Shown in pieces: positions 34,501-49,500 of a DNA stretch of 64,000 nucleotides. The stretch spans positions 1,937,994 through 2,001,993 of the forward strand of contig CH003275.1 of NCBI GenBank assembly GCA_000149265.1, read 5' to 3'. The stretch is from Ciona savignyi. Taxonomy: Eukaryota; Chordata; Ascidiacea; Phlebobranchia; Cionidae. The notes under the pieces were generated by a model. The model had not been told where the DNA came from. It saw nothing but the letters and a program-made list of their open reading frames with translations, and searched no databases. The position numbers and the translations under genes were made by a program. Positions within the stretch are counted from its first letter, which is position 1; every line of letters begins with the position of its first letter.

Positions 34501-37500
34501 TATTAAACTAGAAAAATTATATAAATAAGTCCCATGAAAGTAAACAATTAAACCCTCACCCCAAAACGTTCCAGTTCCTCCAGGTTTGAAGCATTCCACC
34601 CCGAGCCGAGGTACAAGTAATCCAATATCTTTGTGGGACAGTCCATTTGACCTAATATGTTAAACATCTCTGTGTCTATGTAGCGCTTGTACGCTGTAAG
34701 GTCCATGTCGATCTGTAATAAAACACAGCAAGCTTAGGACTGTTTTCAGCTTTTGTATATAGTTATTAGCTTTTGTTATTAAGAAGATACAGAATAATAG
34801 ATGTTAACAGTAATTTAGTAAATTTACTATAATATTATAAAATTGGAAATACTTTGGTTAAAACAGGCAGCGATTTGCGTAAAGGTAGTGTAAAAATTGA
34901 GGTTTCAGAATAGACAATTACATCTAAGGTTTACTAAGTGCAGCCCTATAAAAACTATAAATTAAGTTTGACTTTGTTTGATAATTTGATTTTAGCCCTA
35001 ATAATTTAAGATCAGTCATTATTAAACATAAGAAAGAATGAACAATTTTACATTGATTTTAAAGCCATGAAAAAAACAAAAACAAGTTTGAAATATTAAA
35101 TGCCCTATACAGATATGTAAACAAAATGAAACAAGATAGGTTACTACAACTTTCCACCAGCAGTCCAAGCGATATTAAACCAGATTTTTTTGTAGATTCA
35201 TTTTCCTGCACATTTTTTTAAAATAATTTGCTTTTTAACTCACCACATTCTCGAGTTCCAAGCGGACCTGTTTACACGTGCAGTTATCGAGGTCCATTGT
35301 CATCATGACCTGTTTTAAGCGATCTCGAATCAATGTTTCAACCGATACCCGTTCCGCATCCCTGCCAAGATGATGAGTTGATACTATATTCCAAGCTAAA
35401 ATCTCACTTTGTCTGGGCTTCACTAATTTGCAGAACAGTTGGGCGGAAAAACTTACTATGTCATTGGCAGGACGAAGTATTTTTGTCACTAACATGAGCG
35501 GGACAGGTTAAAAGGTTATACCATGATAAAACTGGTCCCCATGATATGCCCCGTCCCACTCATATTAGTGATGAAAATACTGCTCCGCCCCTCGTTTTAA
35601 TGTCCCGCAGAATAGTGTGCTGTCCAGCTCCACTGTCTTGCCGATTAGTGAAATTTTGTACGAATCTATATCAACATTATTCATGTACGAAGAGGTTACA
35701 AGGATCGTTCCAAACCAGTGGAGTATACAGAATTTTGTATAAATAGAATTTGTAAATTGAGACAAGTTGTCAAGTTCTGGATAAACTAATCAGAGGTGGA
35801 AAGATTTGAAATAAGGACAACATACATATAAATGTTTAGTATTTATTAACCCAAGAGTTAAGTCTGCCTCAAATAATGTAACTTTGTAAGCTGGAAAAAG
35901 GAGTTTAATAGTTAATTAGGATACTAATTACCATTCTACCTAACCATTCAGGCATGTAAAATTAAAATGACAGTGAATTGTGCTGTAAATTTTACCCTGT
36001 TCTGGCTTGTTAACTTTATAATCCAACGGATCATAGGATATTCCTTGAAATAGAATAAAACATTAACAAAAACCTACTTCATTTCGAAATAGTTTGGTTT
36101 CCTGGTCCACAAATCTTCGGAATATTCCCACTCGTTAATATAGACCCGATTTGACTTGATTTTGCTTGTGTAGTAGCATGTCCATGTAAGGAATAAGCTA
36201 CCCTCGTAGTAATTGTGCTTTTGGGCTGTGTCCTTGCATTTGTGCAGAGCTTGTAAAGCAGACCTTGAAAAGAGTTGAGTAAAATTTGTGAAGTAATAAA
36301 ATGCTACAACTGTTAAAGGCAACGGTTACAGAGACAATGTTACAACACATTGATTTGTCCACCAGTCAAGGTATACCAATATTTAATTATGTTTTGTCCT
36401 TTAATACTACTATGTCACTAATATTTTTTATTGATTTATCCACTAGAATGAACATAATTATTAAACAGTGATTAAAACAAATGTTTTAGTAGCGTGGTTG
36501 GTGATTGAACCTGGAACCTGTCCACTTTACAACAGGCGCATTTAACCATTGAGCCAGACAAGCTGACTGTAATACACCAACTTACCACATAGCTTGCACA
36601 GATACAGGTTTGAATGTATGGGTTTTTTCATGTGACAACACTTTGTAACCTCTGTATAAAGATAGATGTTAGTTAGCCTGGACCAAAAGGAATTATGTAC
36701 AGAAGATATCAATAAGAAGGAATACTGATACACTTGTTGTTTTGCTAGGGGTTCAAAAGTGCATACTATCATATTATGAACTCATTGTTGTGAACTTAAA
36801 TGAAAACAAAACAGTTTGATATCAGATGGTGGTTAGACTTCTATGTAAGTTGGATTATAAACTAGATTACGGGATGCAGTTTGCAAATCTAAGAATGAAG
36901 TGTAATTTCGATCTTTGGCAACCCTTTATTTACGCTTACACAAACACCTTAATTACCTACCCATCTCCGTCAAGTTGAATAGTTGTGTCGCACCATATTG
37001 GAAGCACCAACCCTATGGTGCAAACTTTGCTCTCCTTGGTTGGGAAATCGCAGCCGACTATGATGTTTTCTTCCGTGTCCTGGCGGCCAGTGGTGCTCAC
37101 TATAACCAAGTATCGCCTGTGTTCTTCATTCCAGCTTTCCAACCTTACAGCCTGGATAGAATAGGATATTCATTTTTCTCTCCTTATATGGGAAAACGCA
37201 AGTGTGTTAACACAAGGGTATTCGGCAGATTATCTCACACCCACTGTCGGGTTACCGGAGCTATTGCAGTTCATGTTTTGCATGATCAGGCGTTCCTTAA
37301 ATTAGGTAAAACCCATCAATCCACTGAGTTCAGGTAATGTACATGCCAAGGGCACAACCGGCTAGCTATCAACTAGTTTCAATTTAGGCTAGTCGGTCGG
37401 ATAACCTGCATCGTAAGTGCAATGTATTAGTATTGATAAGATTTCAGCAGACAAATATTTGAAAAAACTTTACTCCCGTGACCATGTTCATTGTTGGCCT

Positions 37501-40500
37501 ATTAATTAGGGGTGCTGACAAAATAACTATGTAAAGTATGATGTTACAACAATTTTGCATCGATAAGCAGATTTGTTATGAACAACACACAGGAGTAAGT
37601 TTTTACTCAAATTTTCACCTTTACATGAACTGTGTTATTCTGTGGGTATGTTCCTGAATGTAACTCAAATCGGTTAAATTCAGGTAGCGAACTATATTGG
37701 TGTTATACTCCTTGCTTTAAGAATGCCCTACAACCCTAATCTGCATTATGCATAAGTAAGGATATACGAGAGTTATACAATTATGATGGATATTTGTGAG
37801 TTGGGAAGCATCATGCTATGCAGAAACAGGTGTTGGTTAAAAGGTTGTTGGATTATTGAAAAATTACTGCAGTGATTTATTTGTAAGTTTGTTTTGTAAT
37901 AAGTTGTTTTAGTATCTAATTGAAAAACGTAATTTCTGCCCAATGTTAATACGTGTGTCTGAATGATAAGGTTCAAGGATATACCAAGTGCAGTAAGAAA
38001 CAATAATTGCAACACCCCTGAAAGAGGGTTTAATCCATTCAAACCTTAAAAGGATTGACCGGTCTATATCTAATTAATAACAAGGAAAAGCACTTGGGTC
38101 GTAAAATTAACAAAAGTTTCGATACGATTTTTGGGCAAAAGCAATCATTTTAATCCCTTAAAACCACTTACGCAACAATGTAATCATTTAGTGCATATCC
38201 TGTATTATCAAATACTTTTCTGGCATAAATTAATGGCTATTATATGACAAAACATGTAATAAAACGATTAATCTGACTGTAACATGAAATTGAAGTGAGT
38301 ACTTTGTTTGCGCAAAGTAAAACCAGGTGAACACCCAACCTACCAATTTGATGCTGTCCTGTTCCCTTAAATGGTGGAAAATTGCATGTAGGTGTGTTTG
38401 AAGTTCACCTACAAAAAAGTTTATAGATAAGATAACTAACTTTGTAACATGTGTGCACTTGGTACAAAGCATGTATTTTCTGGCTAACAAATGACAATAA
38501 AAAGTTGAAAACGATTGTAAATGACATTGCCACCTAACATTTTAACATTCCCATATTTAAAATATGTTTTCATAATATATTAATATGAACTTTTTTTGGA
38601 AGAATGGTATTTAATAAAATATTAGTAAACCTATCCCCAAAACAGAAAAACATTTCTTGGAACTTAAGAGGGATTTCCGTACATAGGAAAACACAAGAGT
38701 TCATTTAGAGATAACAGGATATCCATTCTATTAGAAAGTTAAAATTTGCCTTACTAAGCAAAGTCTTCAATACGCGCGATTACTATAAGAACATACACGC
38801 TTTGAATTGTTTATTTACCAAGGCGCGTTGACGTAAGATAAGTTCCATCGTGAACACGTCACAAAAGCGACTGTGGCGTCATACATAACAATAACGCAGG
38901 GCGGCCGTATTTGCAAACTGCGGTAGATGAACTAGCGCGGAGTTATCTTATCTTGATCGTTGTATAAATTTAGAATTCAAATTTTCCTAAGACAAAGGAT
39001 TTATTATTATGTAATAAAAAGCAGCAGGCCACTTTGGGGTATAGACACTGATCCGCTATCAGTATATGATATGTAAATGTCACCTTATGGAATAAAGCAA
39101 GTAAATCCGTAAATCCGTAAATCCGGTACGATAGTTCATGACCTTTACTTGTTGTTATTATGTAATTATTTATGATGAAATTTAAGCTTGTACAGCAGGA
39201 TTTAGTTATTTACTTAACTTATAAATGGGCGTTTAGTTTGGATAATACTACAGTATCTGTTTATGTTACGTCCATTATAACGGCAATTTTATTTGTACAA
39301 AAGGGAAAACTTACACACATTTCTATAAGCAGTAGTAGGCGGGGTTTGTTCTAATTATAAAAGCTACAGACGCGTAGATTTAGGCAACTTTGACTAACAA
39401 TATAAAAAAACTTTTTGCGTCAGCATATCCACCAACGCTTGTGCAATAATTACTTTTTTCAAACAAATTGATCGGTTCTCCCACTGCAATTCGCAGCTGG
39501 ATCGGCTATAAATATGCAATTCAATATAACTACGTATAAACTTACGCACGATATATGCCTTTTTATTTGCGACACGTGTTCAAACTAAAAATGTACCCGT
39601 TTTTGTTGGACATGAATAGACCTCGATGAGTCTATCACGAATGCCACAATCCCACAATATTATTCACCACGAAGTCATGGGTCATAAGGAGCGTTGAAAC
39701 GAGTTATAACGGCGAGTTGTCTTTATAAGCGCACCTCGCTATCAAATTGAATTCGATGGTCTGTCGACTCGCTTTGCAGCATTTTTTACGGCTGATAAAC
39801 CAAACAAATTTACAATATTACTTTAGCTAGAGGCCTAGAGCACATGGTAGTGTAAGCGAGCGGATAGTGTTTTCATTTTATAGCCCTCCATAAAAAGAGG
39901 CCAAAATTGCATCAAAACGTCTGTAATCAATCACGTCCCAAGGTGACTGGTAATTTAATTTCTCTCCAATCGATCGTGTGCGGTGTCTTAAACTGCATCG
40001 GGAATTCCGATACAGCAAAATCGATCCCACGATTTTAGGTGTTTGAACTAAAATTGTCGAAATAAGGACAGGGCAGTCTTGATAAAAAACCCTACCACGA
40101 CATGTACGACATTTCACGGTGCGGGCCATTTAAACGAGGGTCCAAGAAAACTGTCTAATTATGTAAATTTAACCGTGTATATTATTTACATATTGTTGGT
40201 ATAGTATTTACATACCGTTGTCTGTTTTGGCTTATGCTTTCTTGGATTAGTGATATTTATGCTATGGTGGTTGAAGTAAACAGGAATATCTGGTTTTATA
40301 CCTGCCGGCAATTTGAACTGGCTCTCGTGGGTTTTTAGCATAACTTTGACTGACACGTCGCTGTTCCGTGTGGCCCACTCGCATTTTTCTGTTGGCAACA
40401 CTGGCTGCACATCCACAATTGTTTCTTCGTTCTTTGGAACCATGGGATCGGTGGCAGCAGTGTCCCCGGAGCTATAAATCCGTCGTTCGGTAGCAACAGG

Positions 40501-43500
40501 CTGCCGGATGTATTGCGCAGACTGTGGCAAGCCGGGGAAAGCGACAACACACGAACACATAGCGTCCGGTGGATTCTTGACGCGCCAAACCCAAATTCGT
40601 CGCCCAAACTCAGTTTTCATACAATTGTAACCAAATCCACTATATCCTAGATTCCCATATTTAAATTTAAATCTCCAAAACTGTGAACGAAAATTAGTTT
40701 AAAGACAATTAAATTGATCAAATCCACAACCTTAAGAACCTTTGAACTGTATAAACATTCTATTTTCCCACGATTAATTCTTCCATACCGCCTACAGGCT
40801 GAATTCACAAAACCTGTGCTTTTGGCGACACGCATTTAAAACTTATATATACATTAATAAAAATAATAATCATTAGCCCTTCCTGTGCGCTCTATTTCAC
40901 AGCATTATTAATCACTTAACCTGTCCGTTTGACTACTTCACATCACAACAATAGATTTCATACGTCAGGCCCGTAACAAATACGGTGTAATGACATTCAA
41001 TTGTTTTGTATACAGTTCTTGTTACTTAACTACGCCATAATGATCTGCACTATACACCTGCCTGTACTGGTTGTTTTGACGTATGTTTTAACCTCAGATA
41101 ACTAAATACGCTGAACGGCGTAATTTTAAATAGCTTAAACAGAATTTTTCTATGAGACGTAGTCAGGTTATGGCCGCAAATAGCTTATACAAAAAAGGTC
41201 ACCCGAAGGTGATAATGAAGTAACGGTGTGAATGAAGGCTATACTATCGACGCCGCTACATTAAAAAACACTGTACGATGTGACACGAATTCCATCTAAC
41301 ACGCGGTTTTGCGTAAGCGCTTCACGATTTAGCTTATATAGACAGGCTCGTAATAAATGCCACCTGCCCATCGAACACACATCTTATAGAACACTACACT
41401 GATTAATGCAACCCAAATTGCAATGGCAAATAATTCTGTTTAAAAATACCACATATTACGTTACTTTTCTGGTTTTATCCACACTTTGGTAAATAAAAGA
41501 GGCGTCATGACACGGCAAAATACACACCCACGCTGGAAAATGTAACTATTAATGTAAGCTGACCAACACGCGTCTACCAAGTACTATGGAATAGAAGTGG
41601 ATCATGGGCCTGCCAAATACGGTAGCGATTTCAATCGACCTAGTTTTCTTGGAGGAATCTGTCAGCCACTGTCAGGCGGAGGTTTACGCTGCCGTGTTAA
41701 ACGAAGCAGACCCATTAGCGCTTATTAGCAGAGCTAGTGCGACCTTGGTAAGGTTGTTGGAACCGCATTTTATATATCATAAGTTATTATTTAGTGTGTG
41801 AACACTTAACTACGCATGGTAATAAGTTATACGTTGGTTAGTAGGTTTCCAACCTTTACTTGATATTTTGTACCATCTATTAGCTGTACGATGGAAACAA
41901 ACAAAATGCAATCACAGTTACTGTACTTAGACCCTATATTGGTGGTGTAGCTCTCTTATGACTTTTAAGGTATTAGCTTTACATCCAGTTCTACAATATA
42001 GATAATCCAGACGCGCAAAACTGCATAGACTATGAAGTATTGACACTATTACCTCAGTCCTCACAATAAAAAGATAACAAAAGAACAAAATTTCAAACGA
42101 AAATGGTTACAAATACAAACTACAGTTCTAATATACATATGCAACTATACAAACTACACAGACACTAAACCTGTTATAATTTAAAATACGAAATACTGGG
42201 ACAAATAAAACAACGTTCTTTCAGCTACTAGGTTTAAAACCACTAGCACACCTTGTCATTGAACTCAAAACACTACCTCGTCTGACTGGAGCTAATTTCA
42301 ACGCAATTACAAATGCAAGGGCGAAGCGCTGAATTATTCACGAAGCCCGGTACTCGGGCATTGGCCAGCGGAGATTTTTATGGCGGTATTTTTTTCGAAC
42401 TGAACTTTCCAGCGAGGCCATTCAAGTGAGCAGAGGTTTGGTTACGGCGGTGATAACATAACCCGATCTCGCTAACGGAAGAAACACTTTAGACCATAAA
42501 TAGTGTAATCTAGACACGCGGGCTGCCTAAATAGATGAAATTCCTCGATAAGCGTATCGCCGTATAAGTTGTCTGTCTTATTGCTTGTCTGCGTAAGCGC
42601 ACTAGTCGATTTTCTGCAGAACAAATATTGACAAAGTAATCTATAGTAAAATGCCAACCATTTAAATTATCCGATAATCTGACCATATATCTGATTCTAA
42701 AGAATTTTAAATAATCCGATGCCGTTTAAGTGGCTATGATGCATGTTGCATTGTATTAGTTCAGGAAACGCTGGCCAGTTCGGCGCGCTGGAAATGCGCT
42801 AACGGAATGGCGCTTTACATAAGAGATTAATTCCTCACATATTTCCGCCTTCTTCGCTGCTCTGTGGCGAAAAAAGTGCTCTGTGGTGAAAAAAGTCCCT
42901 GGGGTTTTGGACTGACGTGTTTTGCAAGGATGATTCATATTAAAATGAACGGTTTGAAGTAAGTTACAAAAGCGAACAGCGATTTAATATTCACATTCCA
43001 TACCCGATGGCACGGAAATTGCAGGTTGCAACGGTAAATCGGAGTTTAAAACCACACAGCGGCAATTTTGAATATCAAGGTCAAAATGTATGAATTTTGT
43101 GCAATGAAAAGGTTTGATGTAACCACACGTAAATTTTAGTTAAGACAGACACGTAAAGAATTTTTGCAGGTGTCTAGTATAAACAATTTTGTTTTCGACT
43201 ACCTTTTTCGTATAAAACTTGCTGAATAATTGTCGTGACATGCGTGCCACATTTGCCGTATTACATTTCTAAAATTATACATTGTTTAAGAATCAAGATA
43301 AGCTACATGGCTTTCACCACAGTTAATTTAGATTTATTTCGGTGCCACAGCTATTTCGATGCCACAGCATTACTGTCACCACAGTCCAACTCCACGGTCT
43401 AGTTGGAACAGTTTCACTGTAAAACAGACACTCTATGAGTATGCTGCCATAACACAGCACGCTCCAGTTCCATTCAAGCAAAACTTGACTCAAAGTCTCT

Positions 43501-46500
43501 GCTACGGGCGGGATTAGCTTGCTGTAAATAAACATACACGGTATCCACATCGCTGTAGGACCTATCGAACGTCAACTCGTGCCTACTTCAAGTGAAAGCT
43601 AGCTGTAGGCGAAGTGGATAGAGTGTTGACATAAAAGCTAACTAAATGGCCTTCACGGGATTTGCGTTGGTTATGTAATATAGGATAGGAAGATTTAAAT
43701 GTCTGGAAGTGTTGTATTGGAAGTAGGTCAACTTCATCTCGCCCGTGACACCTTATAAATCCATGTGCTTTAAGCAAGGCATTATTCACAAAGCAAAATG
43801 ACGGTCGATCTAGTCGATAATTTTATTTTATATTTTGAAAATACTTTAACTTTTACGATGCAAAAATGAAAAAAAAATACATTTTCTTGTGCGCTATCTG
43901 GATACCTTCCTAGCATTTTATTCCTTTCCGACACCTTAGGTTCCGTGAAACTACTTTTCTGAATTACAATTTAGGCACAGTTACCCTTTCTAATGCCTCT
44001 CTAAATCTGTTTAAAAATATGCAAAAACTTCCACATCGCAATGCACACTAAACTGTTCTTGCAAACGAAAGTCTTTTAGTGGTTAGCAACCAACAGCTAA
44101 CTCTGAGACAAACGGATCAGCGAAGATGAGCATACGCCTACTAAGGCACTCGACGTGTCCTACAGATTAGCGACAGACGGCAGGTTATTGTCTTCGTCAA
44201 CAAAGGGCCAATGACAAATAAACCAACAGTACGCCAGGACCCAAACCGCCGTGCGGCCTATAGAACAAACAGAAACCGAAACAATAAAAGTTTTTTTATT
44301 ATTCAAAGTGAGCAGCATTTACTGTGATTGTAATGTAGTGACTTGCCCCAAAGCTCGATTTAAGTAATGGACCTTTCTATCTGCGGCATTTAATCCACTC
44401 GAAACTTTCTATTATGTCCCGATCGTTCGATTCGGATCTTCGCATACCAGTAAAGCGTTCGAATAAGACCTTGTTATATGCGCCAACCTTTATTCAGCCT
44501 GCTGCGACACAAAGTTTCATATAAAAACTTGTATATGCCGTCGCCCGTGGCTTAATTTGTGACTTCAAATGAACTTAAAATGTCAAAAAAATAACATATG
44601 CCCAAAGTGGACTGACTGTACTACGATAGTTTAGCGCATAGAGCGTTCCATTCCAATAAAACGTTAAGTCGAGCTATAATAACGATGATAAATAGTAGCA
44701 TGTTGAAAGTATTGGCCCACATTTGTGTACTGTTCTTTGAAGGTAATATTCTATAACCAAAGACTTAAAATGTGGGTCGAGTTTAATGAAAACTGTATTA
44801 AAAAAAGTTTAAAGCTCTTGATTACTAAAATAAATCTGGAAATAACTGATCTAAATAAACTTCATTTTGTTCATTATAATTTCCCACAAGGTATATCCAA
44901 ACCGCCTTATTAAATCTGTTTTAGTCTTTAAACGCCTTAAAGCTTTTGCGTTTCTGCCTCTTTTGTTCATTTAAAATTGATTATAATGATGATTAATGCA
45001 CCACTGAAATATTACAGAGCAAAGCATTTAATTCTTAACGTCCTGTGTGATGAATGCATAATCACACGTCCCTGTAGTCATGGCTGGACAACGGTTCAAA
45101 GGCGATGGACTGTGCGGATAATTGAGTTAATTAGGGCTGGGTGGTACCACCGGTAAAACGATTTAACAACTTGGTTCCGTATTTAACACAAAATACATTA
45201 AAGCACAAACTCGTTAATTGTAATTTTGATTTAAGGTTTAAAGATGTAACCGAAAGAATGGACTATCCTTTGGGTTAAGGGGCTTTCCTTTGGTTTTTAC
45301 CCCAAAGGAACAAAAAACTGAAGCAAACATTAAACTGAAAAATCGGGCCTACAAAGTGCGGGTTGTCGAGTTGACGATATTAACATGTACTCGTACCGGT
45401 CTAAGAGAAAAAAAGATGTTCACTTACGACCGGTAATCTTATTTTTGATGCACATAAGAGGAAACTCGCGACTGAGTAAGTCAAACGTGACGTACAACTA
45501 ATTACTTTAATTACTCATCAACTCATGTCTACTTTGCCTATTGCTCACTTTGCATTGCTGTACACGTTCACACGTTCACACGTATAATTAAACAAGTACG
45601 CAGCACATTTTTCAAATTGCAATGTAGCCACATTGTAAATCATCTTGGCAAATGAATGCCAGCTTAAAATGTTTAAATCTGATTTGTACGAATCTGACAT
45701 TTCACCGCTACACTCGCAAATGGAGGCATACTTCTCTGGAACCGGTAACGATTAAATCAAATCCTCAATACAAGTAATTCCCGATCGTTATTTTAAGCTG
45801 CTGGCTCGGTAACAAGACGTGCTATATAAGGTGTGGATGCTGGGGGTCGACTGAGCGAAATCTGCGGCTTACACAGCTTGTACGACACTTCTTACTTCGG
45901 CGAACACAGTGTTTTTGTAAACTAAGGCGAATACTGTGTTCACGCCAATGCGATATAGTGTCTGACTGTACAATCAGTTAATTATAGTACACGTGTCTAC
46001 TGTTTAGTCTGTCAAAACTTAAAAATAAACTAGGTTTCTAAGTTCTAGTACACAGCTGTATTAGTTACAACACGAAACTGTATTTTCTAAGTTTCACTAC
46101 ACAACTGTATTAGTTACCAATACCAAACTGTATTCGGGTAGGTTTAAAGAGACTCCTTCGAACTGTCTTTGAGAATGCGTTGTGGCACTTTCTTTGTTTT
46201 ACAGCTAGCTATGAGTGGGGAAGCACCTAATCACATGGCGTTTGACGTCACAGCTCAATCGAAACGCCATAAATTATTTCTGCGTTTCCGGGCAATCGTT
46301 GATCCACGCGCACGGAAAACTTTTGAGAAACGGAGAGTTTCGACAGTTTAAGCTAAGCAAACAATTATTGTAGCAAACGGTAAACGCACTGTTAAACACG
46401 CAAACTGAAACAGTTTATTAGGGTATTATGTTGAATTCCGTATAAAGCCTTGGGGGATAACATGACTCATTACTTGATGTGTAACTTATCATTCTAGCTA

Positions 46501-49500
46501 CAGTATCACAGTTAGTGATAAACCTGACCAAAACATATGTGTCGTATTTCTGCGAGTAAAGATTAAACGGACGGTAAATTGGAGAACCCGTTTAAAAGCT
46601 TGAAGCTAAATCCACCTTGAAACAAGAAGCTATTAGCATAATGAACTAGCGTAAGCACCATTGTAAGCATCTTACTATGATTATTATGTAGCTATGCCTA
46701 AGCGTGGAAGGCTGTATGCGGACATATTGCAACACGAGTGTTGTTGACTACACCTAATTACGGTTCGACGCGTCAGCGATTTTACGGATTGGTAATAAAT
46801 ACAAGTCTTTGCGGTTAACTGTCGGGCAGTGTTATTTATAAAAATGCGTGAATAGGTTTAAATGGCCGCACAAAAATGATAAATACGTAATCTGGGGGTC
46901 AAAAAGTGACTAAGCCGCACGTGTGGTTAAATTTACATATGATCATATTTGAATAAAACAATATTTATTATACTAAATGTTAAGTAGTTGTCTAGCCTTA
47001 TAGCAGTCTTACAATGCAACAATAAACGTACTACCATATCTGGATAAATGACTGTTTACAGTAATAATTAACCAATATAAGAATACCTGTCTGTCTATAA
47101 CTTTCTTCAGTTATTAAAAAAACTATACTAACGCTTTAAAGAAGCACATAAATTGCAAAAAAACTGAAACTCAATGTAAGTTCAAGCAAAACTGACTGGT
47201 ATCGAAAGAATGTTAGTTATGTCGCTTTTCTTTTCTCTATGGGGAACAAGTTGAAATGACTCCAGCAGCATGTGGCTAACATTTTAGTGGATTTATACTA
47301 CTCAACTGCGGATTAACTTTCTTATCCTGTTAAGAATAATGGATACGCGATTATAGGGCAGACATACAATGGGATGATAAAATTGTGCAGTTAACTAGAA
47401 TCGTGCAGTGTTCGTCTTTATGCGAAGAACCACAAAATAATTGTTGCAACAGACAAGACATTTAAATGCAATATCTAGGCAGCCAAAAAAACTACATATA
47501 CTATAGTATTTAGGCTTAAAACATGGGCTGGACCCCTTATTCGGTCTGACTAGTGACTCGTTTGTACTGAACCTGGAAAAGTAAGTTGTGACTAGCTTGT
47601 CCAACAACGCGGATTAAAATCAACGTTGAACAATGAAACTTCCCTGTGTTTACACTGTGTTGGGCTGCCATGGTTTTACACGGCTAATTCAAAGAAAACA
47701 TGGACGTACAGAACTCGTATAAATCAATCAAATTTCGCCACCGACAAGTCTATCGAGACGGCCAAACAAACAAGGAACCAGGAAATGGATTAATTCCGAG
47801 TCTATCCCTTCACAGAGATAGGGAAAACCCTAAGAATCAATATTGAACGAGGCGACCTTGCAAATGTAATCTGGCAGTTCATCCAAAAAAGCCTTTATAT
47901 ACTGTATATATATTAATTAAATTAAAGGGATAAGCCTGAAGTATACACGATGTCTTAGAAAATGCACATAGGCAGGAGCTTGTCAAGAAGACAAATTACC
48001 CAGCGGCCCAAAATTCACGTGACCGACGTTAAACGAGTTTCTTTACATACCGCAAAGCAAATACACTTGGATTTGATAAATTGCGTTCTTAATAGATCAC
48101 CATCACGGCCAAATATGGCAAGCTTAAACATACAAACCTGAACTAAAACACAGGAGGACAAATGTATACATAGAATACGGAAAGTTTACGAAATCGAATT
48201 TAAATACACACTGCACAATGCTATATAAAGCAAGCGTGCATAAACGCCCATAAGACGTTGCAAACGTGCATAGAAAAAAATCCTTAAGCATTAGGATGTT
48301 TTTTTTTATTTAGGTGAATAGCAACATAGGTTGAAAGTTGGTATACGTATAGTTCTTACGCGTTTGAACGCAATGGCGCTAACTGATCGACAAGCGAGAT
48401 GGCCGTGTGGTATGGCGTCGCTTTCTCAGAAGAAACGGTACATAATGTCGATTACACATGTCATAGCGCCCGTGCTTTTTTTCGACCCCGAGGATAAACA
48501 CGGTTATCGGCGGTTTGTAAGCGATACCGCATTTACACAAGTACTAAACAAGGGAAATTAATTTGCATGGAAATAACCCTTGTATAACATTGTTCCCGGT
48601 TTCGATGTTGACTTCCGTTAGGTCTACTAGAAACGCGATACATATATGTTAAAACTTACCTCCAAATTGCTTAAGAACTGGCAAGTTCACAGCCAAACTT
48701 GTCTGACGTGGCAGGATTAGAGCCGCTCCCTTTACCGCGAAGAAATTCTCGCTCACACTCCTAGAATGAGAGAAAAATCTCTGTAACTCCCAACCATTTA
48801 AGTGAACATATTTAAAAGACATTAATCCAATTATTAGACTTTCATTTACTCGCGAGGTCTATTTTAAACTACATTGTTAGTTAGCATTCTTGTAAATAAC
48901 TGCTTAAAATAGCGTTATACCGGCAAAATAGAGTGTGGTTAACCGATTGCCGTTTTGTGTTATGAAGATAACCAAATGATAAGAGGCCTAGAGGGAACAT
49001 AATCTCATGATTGTGACGTTGGCTGCCGCGTGAATTAAAAAAAATATAAAAAAAGGCATAAAAAGTCGCGGAAGAATTTTAAAGCTCATTAGCGCCGTCT
49101 GGCGGTGGCAGTCATTGCAGGTTTTTCTAAAAATAAAAGAACAAGAAACATGTCAAGCGCGCAATCTTGCGCTGATTGGGCTATTTAGGTTAACGCAAAA
49201 ATAGTTCGTATGTTTGGTTAAGACTATTTTTTTCCAATAATATTTTAAAACAAATTATTTCCTGTTATTTTTATTGTCATAGGTCTAACTTTTATGTTAC
49301 ATTACCATGCCATTTTATTTTCATAGGCTACCCTTTATGATGCATTTCAATATTTTCTACTTATTTTCCCCATGCTAGGTGTGAGTATTTTGTATGTTTG
49401 TTATCATTAGATGAAAGATTTGCATTTTAATATTAGGTCGAATGCACAACTTCATCACAGCAGCAAAATGTTATGCGTCAGCTACCATATTAATATATGC

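Noticed and set aside
36505-36569. Functional tRNA gene
   Set aside because: A- and B-box-like sequences are present, but the anticodon loop size and acceptor stem are wrong; treated as a SINE relic.
36915-37337. 140-codon plus-strand frame
   Set aside because: Runs antisense through Slingshot exon 5 and into the adjacent SINE; no protein features.
39878-40129. Minus-strand frame with KCRTCRGRV as a further exon of the orphan 40216 frame
   Set aside because: The only reasonable acceptor within it requires phase 2, while the donor at 40216 is phase 0.
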